From the NCBI RefSeq assembly GCF_900116415.1, contig NZ_FPAP01000003.1, forward strand, positions 868,001 to 932,000: a DNA stretch of 64,000 bases, read 5' to 3'. Origin of the DNA: Chryseobacterium formosense (GTDB lineage: Bacteria > Bacteroidota > Bacteroidia > Flavobacteriales > Weeksellaceae). The notes under the pieces were generated by a model, which was not told the DNA's origin, made no database searches, and was given only the letters and a program-made list of their open reading frames with translations. The position numbers and the translations under genes are program-made. Position 1 is the stretch's first letter, and each line of letters starts with the position of its first letter. Shown here piece by piece: positions 1 to 9,986 of this stretch.

Positions 1-749
1 GAACCGGAACTTCACAGGGTGTTCCCGTGATTGGTTGCACTTGTGAGGTCTGCACTTCACCCAATCCCAAAGATCAGCGTTTCAGATCTTCGGTGATGGT
101 TACTACCGACGAACACAAAAAAATTCTGATCGACTGCGGACCGGATTTCAGACAGCAAATGCTGATCAATAAAGAAAATCGCGTTGACATTACTCTTCTT
201 ACGCATGAGCATAATGATCATGTCATTGGTTTAGATGACATGCGACCTTTAATTTTCAAAAGCGGAAAAAATATTCCTTTATACAGTCTTCCCAGAGTTG
301 CCGACGAAGTAAAAAAACGTTTTCCTTATGCATTTGCAGATGAAAAATATCCGGGAGCTCCAGCCTTTGATCTCCATGAAATCGGAAATGAAAAATTTGA
401 AGTATTAAATACCGAAATTTCACCTATCGAGGTTATTCATTATAAAATAACGGCTTTAGGATACAGGTTTAAAAATCTTGCCTACATCACCGATGCCGGC
501 TTTATTTCTGAAACAGAGAAAGAAAAACTTCAAAATTTAGATGTATTAATCCTTAACTGCATCCGTAAATTCGATCCTCATCCTGCCCATTTTATTTTGG
601 CAGATGTGATAAAGCTACACCAAGAGCTAAAACCTAAAAAATTATTTCTGACTCACATCAGTCATCATTTCGGACTGCATGATATTGAAGATAAACAACT
701 TCCAGCCGGAATTCACCTTGCCTACGATGGTTTGGAAATAAATTTTTAA
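1..749 (+). CDS. MBL-fold metallo-hydrolase (PhnP-like), 5' end outside window
   Basis: The open frame already runs from base 3 (GTGTSQGVP precedes the first internal GTG at 27), so the real start lies left of the window. The motif THEHNDHVIGLDD carries the HxHxDH metal-binding signature of metallo-beta-lactamase-fold hydrolases. Further histidines follow in PHPAHF and in LTHISHH near the C-terminus. GTGTSQGVPVIGC and the CxCxxC-like pair CTCEVC resemble the PhnP/phosphodiesterase-like MBL group. It is expected to be a cytoplasmic metal-dependent phosphoesterase; the substrate cannot be read from sequence. It ends about 80 bases before the tRNA, which has its own promoter. Confidence 0.85.
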   Translation, partial: TGTSQGVPVIGCTCEVCTSPNPKDQRFRSSVMVTTDEHKKILIDCGPDFRQQMLINKENRVDITLLTHEHNDHVIGLDDMRPLIFKSGKNIPLYSLPRVADEVKKRFPYAFADEKYPGAPAFDLHEIGNEKFEVLNTEISPIEVIHYKITALGYRFKNLAYITDAGFISETEKEKLQNLDVLILNCIRKFDPHPAHFILADVIKLHQELKPKKLFLTHISHHFGLHDIEDKQLPAGIHLAYDGLEINF

Positions 750-768
750 AGAAAAGTTGATAAAAAGT

Positions 769-799
769 TTTTGAAGATTAAAAAAAGTTTCTATATTTG
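769..799 (+). promoter_or_regulatory. Bacteroidota-type promoter for tRNA-Leu
   Basis: A TTTTG (-33 box, TTG at 771-773) is followed after 18 bases by TATATTTG (792-799), which fits the Flavobacteriia consensus TTG-N17-23-TAnnTTTG. It lies 30 bases before the mature tRNA. Confidence 0.75.
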
Positions 800-828
800 C
801 ACACCGATTCAAACATGGTAACACACTT

Positions 829-908
829 GCCCAGGTGGCGGAATTGGTAGACGCGCTGGTCTCAAACACCAGTTCTTAGGAGTACCGGTTCGATCCCGGT
901 CCTGGGTA
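829..908 (+). tRNA. tRNA-Leu (anticodon CAA)
   Basis: The acceptor arm GCCCAGG pairs with CCTGGGT (one G-T pair), followed by discriminator A. The anticodon stem CTGGT/ACCAG encloses loop CTCAAAC with anticodon CAA, decoding UUG. The T arm is ACCGG-TTCGATC-CCGGT. A variable arm of about 11 bases (TTCTTAGGAGT) fits a class II leucine tRNA. The 3' CCA is not encoded. Confidence 0.95.
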
Positions 909-921
909 CAACTGCCAAAAA

Positions 922-952
922 GCGCCAACTAAAGACAGTTGGCGCCTTTTAT
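922..952 (+). terminator. Rho-independent terminator of tRNA-Leu
   Basis: A perfect 9-bp stem GCGCCAACT/AGTTGGCGC with a 6-base loop is followed by CTTTTATTT. It starts 14 bases after the tRNA. Confidence 0.85.
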
Positions 953-1098
953 TTATAATTGAAAGCCATTCAGGAACTTGAGCGATACCAAAGTTCACAT
1001 ATTTGCAACCATTGATGCTTTTATAAAACCTTCTAAACTTAAAAATATTGCTGCACTTTAGTTCTGTTTCCTAATACAACCAGAACATCATATAACAC

Positions 1099-1126
1099 AA
1101 AATCCACTGCAATTGCAGTGGATTTT
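1099..1126. terminator. Perfect palindrome, probable bidirectional terminator
   Basis: A 12-bp stem AAAATCCACTGC / GCAGTGGATTTT surrounds AATT, with A-runs and T-runs on either side. It lies in the gap 953-1252 between the tRNA and the convergent small gene, so it can stop transcription from both sides. Apart from a short CACGAT/ATCGTG hairpin at 1141-1156, nothing else was seen in this gap. Confidence 0.6.
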
Positions 1127-1252
1127 TCATTTATCTGCCACACGATAAAATCGTGCGGGAGCGGGGGGTATTAAAATTGAGTAATGGCATTATATATAAT
1201 TATATCCTTCACTATATAATGCAGGAAAGCTAATAAAATACATTTGGTTAAT

Positions 1253-1600
1253 TTAACTTGTTCTGTAAGCTTCTGGTATTATATATACATTTTTAAGTTG
1301 TATATTTTTACATTTGTTTTCTTCATACCATTTAAACCAATTCTTTAAATCTTCTTTAAATACTCCATTTGGATATGTTCTTGCATAATTCATAATTTTC
1401 CCTACAGATACTGGGGCATAATTTGAAATAAAAATGACTGATTTTCTAAATCTTGCATCTTGTGAAAGATTAATATTATTTTCGACATATTTGACATGAC
1501 AAAAAAATATTTCCTTAAATTTTAAATTTTCCTGACAATCACTTTGTTGACCGAAACTTCTAAAAAAAATAAAAACTGATATAATTAATAATTTATTCAT
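1253..1600 (-). CDS. Small secreted protein, candidate immunity partner of RHS tip 1
   Basis: 115 residues. The N-terminus MNKLLIISVFIFFRSFGQQ is a signal-peptide-like hydrophobic segment and the rest is polar. No family is recognised. Its start codon overlaps the stop of the upstream RHS gene by four bases (ATGA), a sign of translational coupling. In polymorphic toxin loci the gene directly after the variable toxin tip usually encodes immunity, so that role is inferred from position only. The two cysteines after the signal (QQSDCQ, FFCHV) and one near the end (ENKCKN) could form a disulphide in the periplasm. It could also be an accessory exported protein. Confidence 0.6.
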   Translation of the reverse strand: MNKLLIISVFIFFRSFGQQSDCQENLKFKEIFFCHVKYVENNINLSQDARFRKSVIFISNYAPVSVGKIMNYARTYPNGVFKEDLKNWFKWYEENKCKNIQLKNVYIIPEAYRTS

Positions 1601-4600
1601 TTATAGGGGATCTTTGTTTTGTTAATAATAACGCCGCCCGTCGAGTTTGGAGTTACGGTTTGAAAAGTAAGAGTAAAATCTCTTCCAACAAATATATCTG
1701 TACCCGCTGCCGGATTTTCGACTCTCAAATTGCCATTTACTTTATTCTCAGCTGCTACTCCACCGTTATGCATTGTCAAAGCATTAGTTGGATAAACGCC
1801 TTTTACGCCTCCAGATTCCGCTTTTAGTTGCTGCTCTTTAGTCTCATGAGCTAAAGCTCCTGCGCTAGATGCTCCTCCAGAGCCAGCTTTGTCGAATTCA
1901 GCTATGTCTGCTATATCAATTTTATCATTTACAATATCTCCAACAGTGGTATTAGTATCGTTACTAACTATTTCTGTTTGGATCACGGCTGAGCTGTTAA
2001 TTGCTTCAGAATATACATCAATAAATGCTTGCTGCTCGGGTGTTACGGAGTCAGTACTAATTTTTGTAAATTCAACATCTCCACTAGTAGCATTTAATGT
2101 AGCCTTATATGTATTTCCCGTAGCTTTTGAAACAGAATCTAAATAAGCTTCTTTTGTAGCATTATCTTGGAAAGTAGGTCGAACTGTGTCTAAGTTTTCC
2201 ATCCCATCAGGATCAATAAATCTAATTGGATTATTATAAGCATATGTATACGTTGCCCATCTTCTTGAAGTTTCAGCTAAAGGATCCACAACACCCCACC
2301 TTCCTAAATCCGGCATATAAAATCTTGCTCCGTAATCATACATCCCGGTCTCAGTCTGAAGCTCTTTCCCATTGTACTTGTACTGGTAACCCGGGTTTCC
2401 TGACAATTGGTTATATCCTTCATGCTTCAACCCGAAAGGATAATAATTGTTCTCCTCAAGAACTTCTACCCCGCTGCCATTGTGGAAATAACTCAATCTT
2501 GTATTTCCCAAATGGTCTGCATAGTTGTAAATATACTTATTTTTCATAAAATCAAAGTACCCTTCCGCTGTAGGTACAAATTGTAATTCGGGACCTATAG
2601 CAGGAGCCGGACAATCTATACATATGATAAAATCATTGTTAAAAAAATATTGAAATCCGTCGAGATAATCTGTCGTTGAATTCGAAAGAAAAGCTCCACC
2701 ACCAGTAGTTTTCATCAGCTTAGTTCCATCAGCTCTATACACATAGTTTACCTGAGATTTTTTAATTCCAGAGCCAACAGTTAAAGTATTAGGAAGACTC
2801 AGGTGGTTATACCCTATTGATCCGAGTCCTTTATCTCCATGGGATTTCATATTCCCATTGGAGTCATATGCAAAAGCGCCACCTAAAGCATTATAACCCG
2901 AATAGTTGTTCGAAACCCCCGGTGGAAGTGTGATCTGATCCAATCTGTTGCCTGTATAGTTATAAACCAAATCGTCAATCTGCTCTGCTGTAATCCCTGT
3001 TGTAGGCTTGGAATACCTTTGAAGCGTCTTAATGTTTCCATTAAGGTCGTACGTCAGGTACTCGTTATAGTTGTTATTGTTGAGTATCGAAGAGCCCGGC
3101 TCTGTATAAATGCCCTGCGACAATCGGTTCAACCCGTCATAAACGTATGAATATCTTCTTTTGCTGTCATTAACCACCGTTGATGTCTTCCAGTCAATCT
3201 CTGCAATATTGCCGTTAAATCTTCCTGTGGTAAGACCCGTATTCTCAGGATTGTTGTATTTGATCTCATACCCAAACAAATCACCTCCGCTTAAATCATT
3301 CGGATTGTTGATTCCTGTCATCCATCCCCTGATGTTGTATTTGTAATCCATCTGCTGTAACGGAGAGTTTGCACTGACCCCTCCCACTTTCTTGCTTTCA
3401 AGCTGAGACAGCTCATTGTATTTGTTCTGAGCCAAATATTCCACAGCATTGCCGTCAACCTGATGCGTATGGGTCAATAACCTGTTCTGGTGGTCATACG
3501 TAAAGTTCTCCGTAATTACTCTTTCCGTATCGGTATTCAACCTCTTATGCCGGGTGACTACCGTTTGTGGAGTACCCGAAAAATCAAGCTCAGATTCTGT
3601 CTTCGTATAACCTCCCAAATGGTTGACCGAATGCGTGGCTAAAGCCCTCCCCCTGGAATCGTACCACGTGTAGTTCTTCGTCCAGTTGTCATCCTCAATG
3701 TTTTTGATCAGCGTCATGACAGGCAGGCTTTTGGTGCTTACACTATTGCCCGTACTGTTGTCACTGATCACAGCCACACCGAAAACCGTGGAAGGGAAAG
3801 CCGGATTGAAGCTGTAGGATGCATACGTATCATAATAGTTGATGCTCAAAATCTTCACGTACTTGGAATCCGATGGGTAAGCCCTGCCCGAGTAAAAAAC
3901 CTCCATCCCCTCATGCATAAAACCTGAGCTTTCAATACGGTTCATATTGTTGCTACCCTTCAAATCAGCATCAGCCTGTTCCGTCAAACGGTCTCCACCC
4001 GTGCTGATCCCCGTGAAGGCAACACGCCCGAAACGGTCGTACTTCGTGAAGAGCCACTGTCCTTTTTCTGCCAGATTGGAATCCTGCGATCCAACCAAAC
4101 GGTCCTGCTTATCGTAAACCATAAACTCCCAGCCCTTGCCCGGAAGCTTCTTCTCAACCAAGCGGTTACGGCTGTCGTATTTGTACTGGTAGCACAGGTT
4201 GTTCAAAGTCGTTGTATCGACAGCGTTCGCTGCCACTGCCAATGGCGGGATAACATATGCCAATTGATTGTAATCGTTATAAACATAATACGTATCTGCT
4301 TCCGTTGTCGCATCAAGCATTTTCCTTACCAGTACAACCTGTCCCTGGCCGTTCTTGAACTCTATCGTCTTATTGCCGTCTTCGTCAGTTACCGTATTCT
4401 TATACAGCTGACCCGCTCCATAAGGAGTCGGAGACAATGTTATTACAGAACTGAAACTGGCGTAATCAAATGTTGCCACATATTTTTTGACTTCCCCGTT
4501 TTCATTGGCTTCATAACCGAACTTTACAGGTTTGCTGCTCCAGGCCGTACCAACCTGTCTTTGCTCCAAGACCCTGTCCAAAGGAGAAGCTTCAAATTCT

Positions 4601-4980
4601 TTCTTGGAAAATATTATTTCTGATCCGTAAATATCTGCCTGGGTGGCATTGGTCAAAGGGCTCGTTACTATCGCTCCATTAGCTGTCCCGCTTTGAGGTA
4701 CAGGAAGGTAATCCATAGCCTGCCTCCCATACTGGTCATATACAAAGTGCATAACTACATCCCTCCCTAACGGGGAAGCCTTGATGTTCACTGCCTGCTT
4801 GGGTCTGCCCAAGCCGTCAAGGTACTGTACGCTTTCCACGCTTTTTGGCGTAGGCCCTGTAGGGTCGGTCAAATATGTTTTCGTATAAACGTAGTTTTCA
4901 TTCGTGCTTAAGTTCAAGGTCTGTGCATGGGAAAACCCCGCTACAAACAAAGCACTGATTGGTATGATTATTTTTTTCAT
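1597..4980 (-). CDS. DUF6443/RHS-core protein with variable C-terminal tip (cassette 1, gene C)
   Basis: 1127 residues with a signal peptide (residues 1-19, ending FSHAQ). The N-terminal part (ESVQYLDGLGRPKQAV) matches the DUF6443 domain found before RHS repeats in Bacteroidota. YD-type repeats follow (YDQYGRQ, YDSRNRL, YDKQDRL, YDRFGRV, YDHQNRL, YDGLNRL, YDLNGN, YDSNGN), then the RHS core at about 868-925 (GMYDYGARFYMPDLGRWGVVDPL ... RFIDPDGM, quoted in part). After DPDGM begins a ~200-residue tip unlike that of the second copy. It contains AHETKEQ, faintly like a degenerate metallopeptidase motif, but no toxin family is recognised. Known RHS proteins form a cocoon that holds and releases such a tip. 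It lies 9 bases after gene B and overlaps the next small gene. Residues about 77-870 are identical to copy 2 (11581-15075). Confidence 0.85.
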   Translation of the reverse strand: MKKIIIPISALFVAGFSHAQTLNLSTNENYVYTKTYLTDPTGPTPKSVESVQYLDGLGRPKQAVNIKASPLGRDVVMHFVYDQYGRQAMDYLPVPQSGTANGAIVTSPLTNATQADIYGSEIIFSKKEFEASPLDRVLEQRQVGTAWSSKPVKFGYEANENGEVKKYVATFDYASFSSVITLSPTPYGAGQLYKNTVTDEDGNKTIEFKNGQGQVVLVRKMLDATTEADTYYVYNDYNQLAYVIPPLAVAANAVDTTTLNNLCYQYKYDSRNRLVEKKLPGKGWEFMVYDKQDRLVGSQDSNLAEKGQWLFTKYDRFGRVAFTGISTGGDRLTEQADADLKGSNNMNRIESSGFMHEGMEVFYSGRAYPSDSKYVKILSINYYDTYASYSFNPAFPSTVFGVAVISDNSTGNSVSTKSLPVMTLIKNIEDDNWTKNYTWYDSRGRALATHSVNHLGGYTKTESELDFSGTPQTVVTRHKRLNTDTERVITENFTYDHQNRLLTHTHQVDGNAVEYLAQNKYNELSQLESKKVGGVSANSPLQQMDYKYNIRGWMTGINNPNDLSGGDLFGYEIKYNNPENTGLTTGRFNGNIAEIDWKTSTVVNDSKRRYSYVYDGLNRLSQGIYTEPGSSILNNNNYNEYLTYDLNGNIKTLQRYSKPTTGITAEQIDDLVYNYTGNRLDQITLPPGVSNNYSGYNALGGAFAYDSNGNMKSHGDKGLGSIGYNHLSLPNTLTVGSGIKKSQVNYVYRADGTKLMKTTGGGAFLSNSTTDYLDGFQYFFNNDFIICIDCPAPAIGPELQFVPTAEGYFDFMKNKYIYNYADHLGNTRLSYFHNGSGVEVLEENNYYPFGLKHEGYNQLSGNPGYQYKYNGKELQTETGMYDYGARFYMPDLGRWGVVDPLAETSRRWATYTYAYNNPIRFIDPDGMENLDTVRPTFQDNATKEAYLDSVSKATGNTYKATLNATSGDVEFTKISTDSVTPEQQAFIDVYSEAINSSAVIQTEIVSNDTNTTVGDIVNDKIDIADIAEFDKAGSGGASSAGALAHETKEQQLKAESGGVKGVYPTNALTMHNGGVAAENKVNGNLRVENPAAGTDIFVGRDFTLTFQTVTPNSTGGVIINKTKIPYK

Positions 4981-4989
4981 GGTTTGGTT

Positions 4990-7900
4990 TTATTGCTTGT
5001 AGTTGTACTTGAACTCTTTTAAGATCTTACCCGATGCACTATTCTCCCTGATCTCCTTTAAGCGGTTCGCCGCATCATAAAGGTAAACCTCTCGGATACC
5101 GGAGGGCGGAGTGATACTTGTTACCCCGATCAAAGGATCATACGTATATGTCGTGATCTGAGCTTCAGATAAATCCGAAAGCTGTCTGAAAGCGTTAAGC
5201 TGAGCAATCAGGTTTGCTTCATTTGAAGGGTTAACAGCATCCTGATCCGAAGCACTCACTATCGATGATGCCAAAGCAATCACCGCAGAATAAGGATAAT
5301 TAGCCACCTTCGCAATGGGCTGGGTACCGTTATAGCCCCAGATAATCGATGTCACTATCCCATCCTTCGTCGTATACTGCAATAGATTGCCCTTACTGTC
5401 ATACTGGTTGTAAGTCACCTCGGTCGCAGAAATACCTGCGAAATCAGTGGAAACCAATGATGTCGGAAGAAAATGGTTAACATCATTGAACATTGTTTCA
5501 ACCTTGCTAATGGTCTTATTATTCTTTTTATTTTCGGTCTCTAAAGCAACACCAATCATATTGGCATTAATTAATCTTGTATTGCCTTTTTCATGTGCAT
5601 ATTTATAAGATGTTAGATTGGAATTTCCATCTGAAAAATTCTGTGTAACGGATGTCGGATAATCAAGACTATTGTACAGTGTATTTGTTGTAGCTGTTAC
5701 AGAACTTTGCACGCCATTTTTATAAAAATAGGATGTTTCTACTTTCTGTGAAGGCAGGCTAATACCAAATCTCTCAATGTTTTTATAAGGAGTGGTCAAT
5801 GCTAAATTCCCATACCAATTAAAAAAGTCTGAATATCCTGCATATTGATAATATTTTGTGATCATATTATTATAGAAATTATCCTTAATTTTAATCCCGT
5901 CATTAACCTCATATTCGGTGATATTATAGTCAAAATCAGTCTGTGAAACAATACGATCGTTGGAGTCATATTTTTTTTCCCATATAGTTTGTCCTCTTAA
6001 ATAATCCTGATTTGGAATAGGTACAATTGGCATTTGAGTGTAAATTATTAACTGATTAGGAAAATCTAAGGGTGATCTGAATTTATAAACCGTTTTTCCT
6101 TTGCTTATGTTGTTATTATCAACCTGTTTTACAGTGACATATTTATACCCAACATCTCCGCCCTGTGTTTTCTGTACCGGAATAATATTATAATCGGTTT
6201 CAGTATTAAACATTGCGTTATAAATTATAACACCATTCATAGTATCACTGTTGTATGAATAATATTCATCGTAATTAAATACTGGCACAGGGAATACTAA
6301 TGCGCCACTACTTCTTCCTGCTTCATCCAGATTATCATAATTATAAATATATCTTTTTGTAGGATCGGCTGATAAGGGGTTTTCATAATATGAAATATCA
6401 CCGATCCTAAATCCACCACCTTTATATTTTTTCATGTCAACATACATCGGCTCAGAGGTATGTGCAACAAAAGTATCCAGTGTATTTGACGGATTTGAAA
6501 AAGCAAAATTTCCACTTAATGAAGCATAGTATGTACCGGGCTCAAGGTATACTGCAGGATGAAACTCTGATTTAATTTCTCCATTTTGATTTATATTTGA
6601 GTTGGGGCATGCTGGAGGCTGTGGTTTATTGCATGTTTGGTTCCCATATTGAAATGTAAATACTGCAGGAGAGAAAGTATTGTCTGCATTCTTTTTAAAT
6701 ATTTGAAATTTCCAATCGTAATAAATCAAATTACCAAGCCATAAATCCAGCTGAACATATTGTGCAGATTGAATTGAGAAAAAATTTTGTTTATATAAAT
6801 CGTTAAATTGACCAAAATGAACACTGAATTCGTAAGGTGTTGAAGTATTATAACCTGTAACAGCAGCCATTACATTATCATTTGCGACAGGATTGTAACT
6901 GTATTCATTTTCTTCGAAATTAAAGATAACTTTGCCTTTTGTAGGATATGTAATTGATTTAATCACATCTGTAGTAATCCCTGAGCCTGCATAGAAACCC
7001 CATTTGTCTTTTTGAAGACCAAAAAAATTACCTTCGTTATATTCTATACTGTTTTCTTGATTCTGATTATTGGCAGAAACTTTAGTCACTTTCTTAAGCA
7101 GTAGTTTTTGCAAATTTTGAGGCCCATTGTACGCTTGGTATTGTACATTGGAATAACCATAATCCATAATAAATTTCTCGGTGTATTGTGTAGCTGGTTG
7201 CCCTACAAAGTTAGTCTGTACCGATTTCAGCTTATATAAATTTTGAGGCTCAGCATAATTGCTGTCACTTCTGCCTTGTTCATAATTAAAATAAATTGTT
7301 CCCCTACCAACAATATCAATATCAGTAAGCAGATAGGTCTGAGACGTATTGTAGACAAGCTGTCTTTCAAAAGCTCCAGGCAAACCACTAGGAGGCTCCT
7401 GATTAAAGGTTGTATTAGTATAACCTATATTACTCGCCATTCTGGATATTGTTGTAGGTGTATCCTGATACTTTACTTCAGAATGACGCAGATATTTGAA
7501 TGTGACAAGATTGACATTTCTTTGATCATTGATTCTGACTAAATGATATGATGTATAATAGTCTCCAATCTCGACACTTGGGTAAAGATCTCCACTCCCC
7601 GTAATAATATGAGTTTTTACCGTGGTAATTGATTTTCCGGATTTTTCCATTCCTTCAAAATCATATCTTATCCCCTTATCATCGATGATTGTAAAAGATT
7701 TCAGAGCATGCTCAACTCCATCGTATGAACACGTTATTTTAAGATTATTCTTATCCAATTTGACAGCTACATAAGAATTATTGGAATCCTTCATTACATA
7801 AAATCTTCCCGTAAACCCTAAAAAGTTATATTGATACAAATCGTATTCTGTATCGTATTTTCCCATTGCTGCATAAAATGAATACTCATTAATATTTACT

Positions 7901-8370
7901 GAAGGGTCATTATTGATAAGTTTTGACGTAAGATTAGTTGTTGTGTCGTAAATACCAAATTTCGACTTAGGTGGAGACGATAATAGGACAGATCTATTTT
8001 TTTCATCCGGATTTCCTCCTCTAACTGTTCTTACGATGCTTCCTCCGGCTATTAAGCTCCATCCCAATCCTGTTTCTCCTGACCTATCATCAGGCTTTGC
8101 ATTCATCGGATGGTATTTAAGCTGGACGTTAACCGCAACATTTTTGTTATTGGTTGGAATATTAAACAGTGGAATATTAATATCTGGAACACCTGTATAA
8201 TAACTTACAGGAACTTCTTCGAATTTCATTAGATTATTAGCGGTTGGAGCTGCAGCGAACATTTGGTTAATGTCTTCAATGTAGCTTTTTCCTTCGCCAT
8301 TTAAAGTGTGCTGTGCATTTATTACATTTACTATTAATGCAAGTAAAAGTAGCAAAATGTTTTTCTTCAT
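4990..8370 (-). CDS. Large SpvB/TcB-like RHS-associated protein (cassette 1, gene B)
   Basis: 1126 residues with signal peptide MKKNILLLLLALIVNVINAQ. Near the N-terminus VSYYTGVPDINIPLFNI and GLGWSLIAGG resemble the SpvB-type start (periodic beta structure, GxGWSL) of Tc-toxin B subunits. The C-terminal part has YD-like repeats (YDSKGNLLQYTTKDG, YDPLIGVTSITPPSG, YLYDAANRLKEI). No catalytic motif is visible. It sits between gene A (5 bases away) and the RHS-core gene (9 bases away), so the three are almost surely one transcript. The last ~60 residues are nearly identical in all three B paralogues, while the middle diverges strongly. Inference: it forms the other half of an RHS-type shell. It is often annotated only as hypothetical or RHS repeat protein. 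Confidence 0.8.
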   Translation of the reverse strand: MKKNILLLLLALIVNVINAQHTLNGEGKSYIEDINQMFAAAPTANNLMKFEEVPVSYYTGVPDINIPLFNIPTNNKNVAVNVQLKYHPMNAKPDDRSGETGLGWSLIAGGSIVRTVRGGNPDEKNRSVLLSSPPKSKFGIYDTTTNLTSKLINNDPSVNINEYSFYAAMGKYDTEYDLYQYNFLGFTGRFYVMKDSNNSYVAVKLDKNNLKITCSYDGVEHALKSFTIIDDKGIRYDFEGMEKSGKSITTVKTHIITGSGDLYPSVEIGDYYTSYHLVRINDQRNVNLVTFKYLRHSEVKYQDTPTTISRMASNIGYTNTTFNQEPPSGLPGAFERQLVYNTSQTYLLTDIDIVGRGTIYFNYEQGRSDSNYAEPQNLYKLKSVQTNFVGQPATQYTEKFIMDYGYSNVQYQAYNGPQNLQKLLLKKVTKVSANNQNQENSIEYNEGNFFGLQKDKWGFYAGSGITTDVIKSITYPTKGKVIFNFEENEYSYNPVANDNVMAAVTGYNTSTPYEFSVHFGQFNDLYKQNFFSIQSAQYVQLDLWLGNLIYYDWKFQIFKKNADNTFSPAVFTFQYGNQTCNKPQPPACPNSNINQNGEIKSEFHPAVYLEPGTYYASLSGNFAFSNPSNTLDTFVAHTSEPMYVDMKKYKGGGFRIGDISYYENPLSADPTKRYIYNYDNLDEAGRSSGALVFPVPVFNYDEYYSYNSDTMNGVIIYNAMFNTETDYNIIPVQKTQGGDVGYKYVTVKQVDNNNISKGKTVYKFRSPLDFPNQLIIYTQMPIVPIPNQDYLRGQTIWEKKYDSNDRIVSQTDFDYNITEYEVNDGIKIKDNFYNNMITKYYQYAGYSDFFNWYGNLALTTPYKNIERFGISLPSQKVETSYFYKNGVQSSVTATTNTLYNSLDYPTSVTQNFSDGNSNLTSYKYAHEKGNTRLINANMIGVALETENKKNNKTISKVETMFNDVNHFLPTSLVSTDFAGISATEVTYNQYDSKGNLLQYTTKDGIVTSIIWGYNGTQPIAKVANYPYSAVIALASSIVSASDQDAVNPSNEANLIAQLNAFRQLSDLSEAQITTYTYDPLIGVTSITPPSGIREVYLYDAANRLKEIRENSASGKILKEFKYNYKQ

Positions 8371-8375
8371 GTGTC

Positions 8376-9986
8376 TTATTTTTTAATCAGTTTAGCATTA
8401 GCAGTTTTCTCATTATCCGTTTTTACAACAATCAGATACGCTCCCTGTATCAGGTTCTGAGTATTGATCTTCGTTACCTTGTTCTTTGTCTTCAAACTCT
8501 GGAGCTGTCTTCCACCCATGTCATATAAAGTAATATCAGCTTCCTTAAACTCAAACCCTATCTCCACATAACAATAATCGCTCACAGGATTCGGATAGAT
8601 TTTCATATCCTGCTTTTCGATCAACTGATCGATCTGACTGTCGCCTAATTTCACAATCTTCCAGTTTTCTTTTCCCAATTCTTCGGCACTTGTTCCTGCC
8701 AGAACTATAGAACCGTCTTTATTCATCTTCAGGTCAGATAATCTTTCTTCCTTCTTTCTCGATTCTCCTTTTACATGCTTTCTCCACTGCTCATTGCCAT
8801 CATTGTCAATATAGAGCATCCAGAAAGTTTCGTCATCAGCCTCAATTCTTCCTTCAGCCTGAGTGTATCCGCCCAGTAAAATGCCTTTGGTTGATGGTTG
8901 TCGGTTGTCTGTCGATGGTTTTCCTGTGATCACATTCATGCCCATCAGAATATCGCGGTTTTTAAAATTGTAGGATTTCTGCCATTGTTCATCACCTTTT
9001 GTGTTTAAAGAAATTAACCACAGATCTGTTCCTTCTTCTATTCCTACTGTTTTATTTCCTGATCTTTCAGATCTTGATTCTCCACCAATAATATATCCCG
9101 ATGAAGTAAATGCCATTGTTCTTACATGATCATCTCCTTTACCTCCAAAGTTCTTTTCCCATTCTACTTTTCCGTCTTTGTTGAGTTTTACAATCCAGTA
9201 GTCGCCTTCACCGAAGTTTTCCGTGGTTTTTCCTACAAACTGCGTTTTAGCCGTATTGGTTTTATCATCACCGGAGATAATTTTATGTCCGGCCGTTGAA
9301 CCGCTTCTTGAATAAACTCCCAACAAAGCTCCGCCATCGGGAGTTGGGATCATCTTTTCTACTTCATCAAGGCCTTTCCCGCCCAATACAAGTTCTGAAA
9401 CAACCTCCCCGTTTTTATCCAAACGTATTACCGTAATATCCTTTGAACCAAAGCCAAGGGAAGGGTTCTGAATGTTTCCTGCCACAAAAAAACCGAAATC
9501 CGAAGATTGAATGACAGCCCTTGCCTCTTCATCCTGTGCTGTGCCTATTGTCTTCTGCCAAAGCTCGTCCCCGAATTCGTTGATCCTGATCAGCCAGATA
9601 TCGGATCCGCCTTTGGAGCCTTCCTTTTTATCCAGCCCTTTTCCCGAATACGAAGTCCCTGCCATAAGGAAACCACCATCCTGGGTAGACATGGTTGCTG
9701 AAAGAAAATCGTGGTTCTCTCCTGAGAAATACTTTTCCCAGACTTCTTCGCCCTGTTGATTGAGTTTGACCAAATGGAAATCGTAGCCGTTGTTTTGTTT
9801 GTTTCCGGTAGTAATCTTCGATTGAATCGAGCTTCCCGTAATAAGGTATTGCTGATCTACAGTAGTGGTTACCTGAGAAAGAAAATCCTGCGTAGAAGAT
9901 TTGATATCTTTCTGCCATACCACTTCCTGTGCAGTAAAGCCTGCGGCAGTATAAAGGAATACTGCACTCATGTAGAGTTGTTTCAT
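8376..9986 (-). CDS. T9SS-sorted propeller-like secreted protein (cassette 1, gene A)
   Basis: 536 residues with signal peptide (1-19, AAGFTAQ). Repeated blades of the type G-x-D-x-W-x-x-K-x-x-x-x-G-x-x-x-W-x-K followed by TxDGGxxxxG suggest a beta-propeller. The C-terminal ~75 residues (MKIYPNPVSDYCYVEI ... YDMGGRQLQSL ... GAYLIVVKTD) are a type A T9SS sorting domain, so the protein is sent across the outer membrane and usually anchored on the surface. It is the first gene of the cassette, behind the repeated leader at 9987-10120. An in-frame low-complexity insertion (KPSTDNRQPSTKG) interrupts one blade. Confidence 0.85.
   Translation of the reverse strand: MKQLYMSAVFLYTAAGFTAQEVVWQKDIKSSTQDFLSQVTTTVDQQYLITGSSIQSKITTGNKQNNGYDFHLVKLNQQGEEVWEKYFSGENHDFLSATMSTQDGGFLMAGTSYSGKGLDKKEGSKGGSDIWLIRINEFGDELWQKTIGTAQDEEARAVIQSSDFGFFVAGNIQNPSLGFGSKDITVIRLDKNGEVVSELVLGGKGLDEVEKMIPTPDGGALLGVYSRSGSTAGHKIISGDDKTNTAKTQFVGKTTENFGEGDYWIVKLNKDGKVEWEKNFGGKGDDHVRTMAFTSSGYIIGGESRSERSGNKTVGIEEGTDLWLISLNTKGDEQWQKSYNFKNRDILMGMNVITGKPSTDNRQPSTKGILLGGYTQAEGRIEADDETFWMLYIDNDGNEQWRKHVKGESRKKEERLSDLKMNKDGSIVLAGTSAEELGKENWKIVKLGDSQIDQLIEKQDMKIYPNPVSDYCYVEIGFEFKEADITLYDMGGRQLQSLKTKNKVTKINTQNLIQGAYLIVVKTDNEKTANAKLIKK

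Noticed and set aside
642..869. Minus-strand open frame across the tRNA
   Set aside because: It covers the end of the hydrolase gene, the promoter and half of the tRNA.
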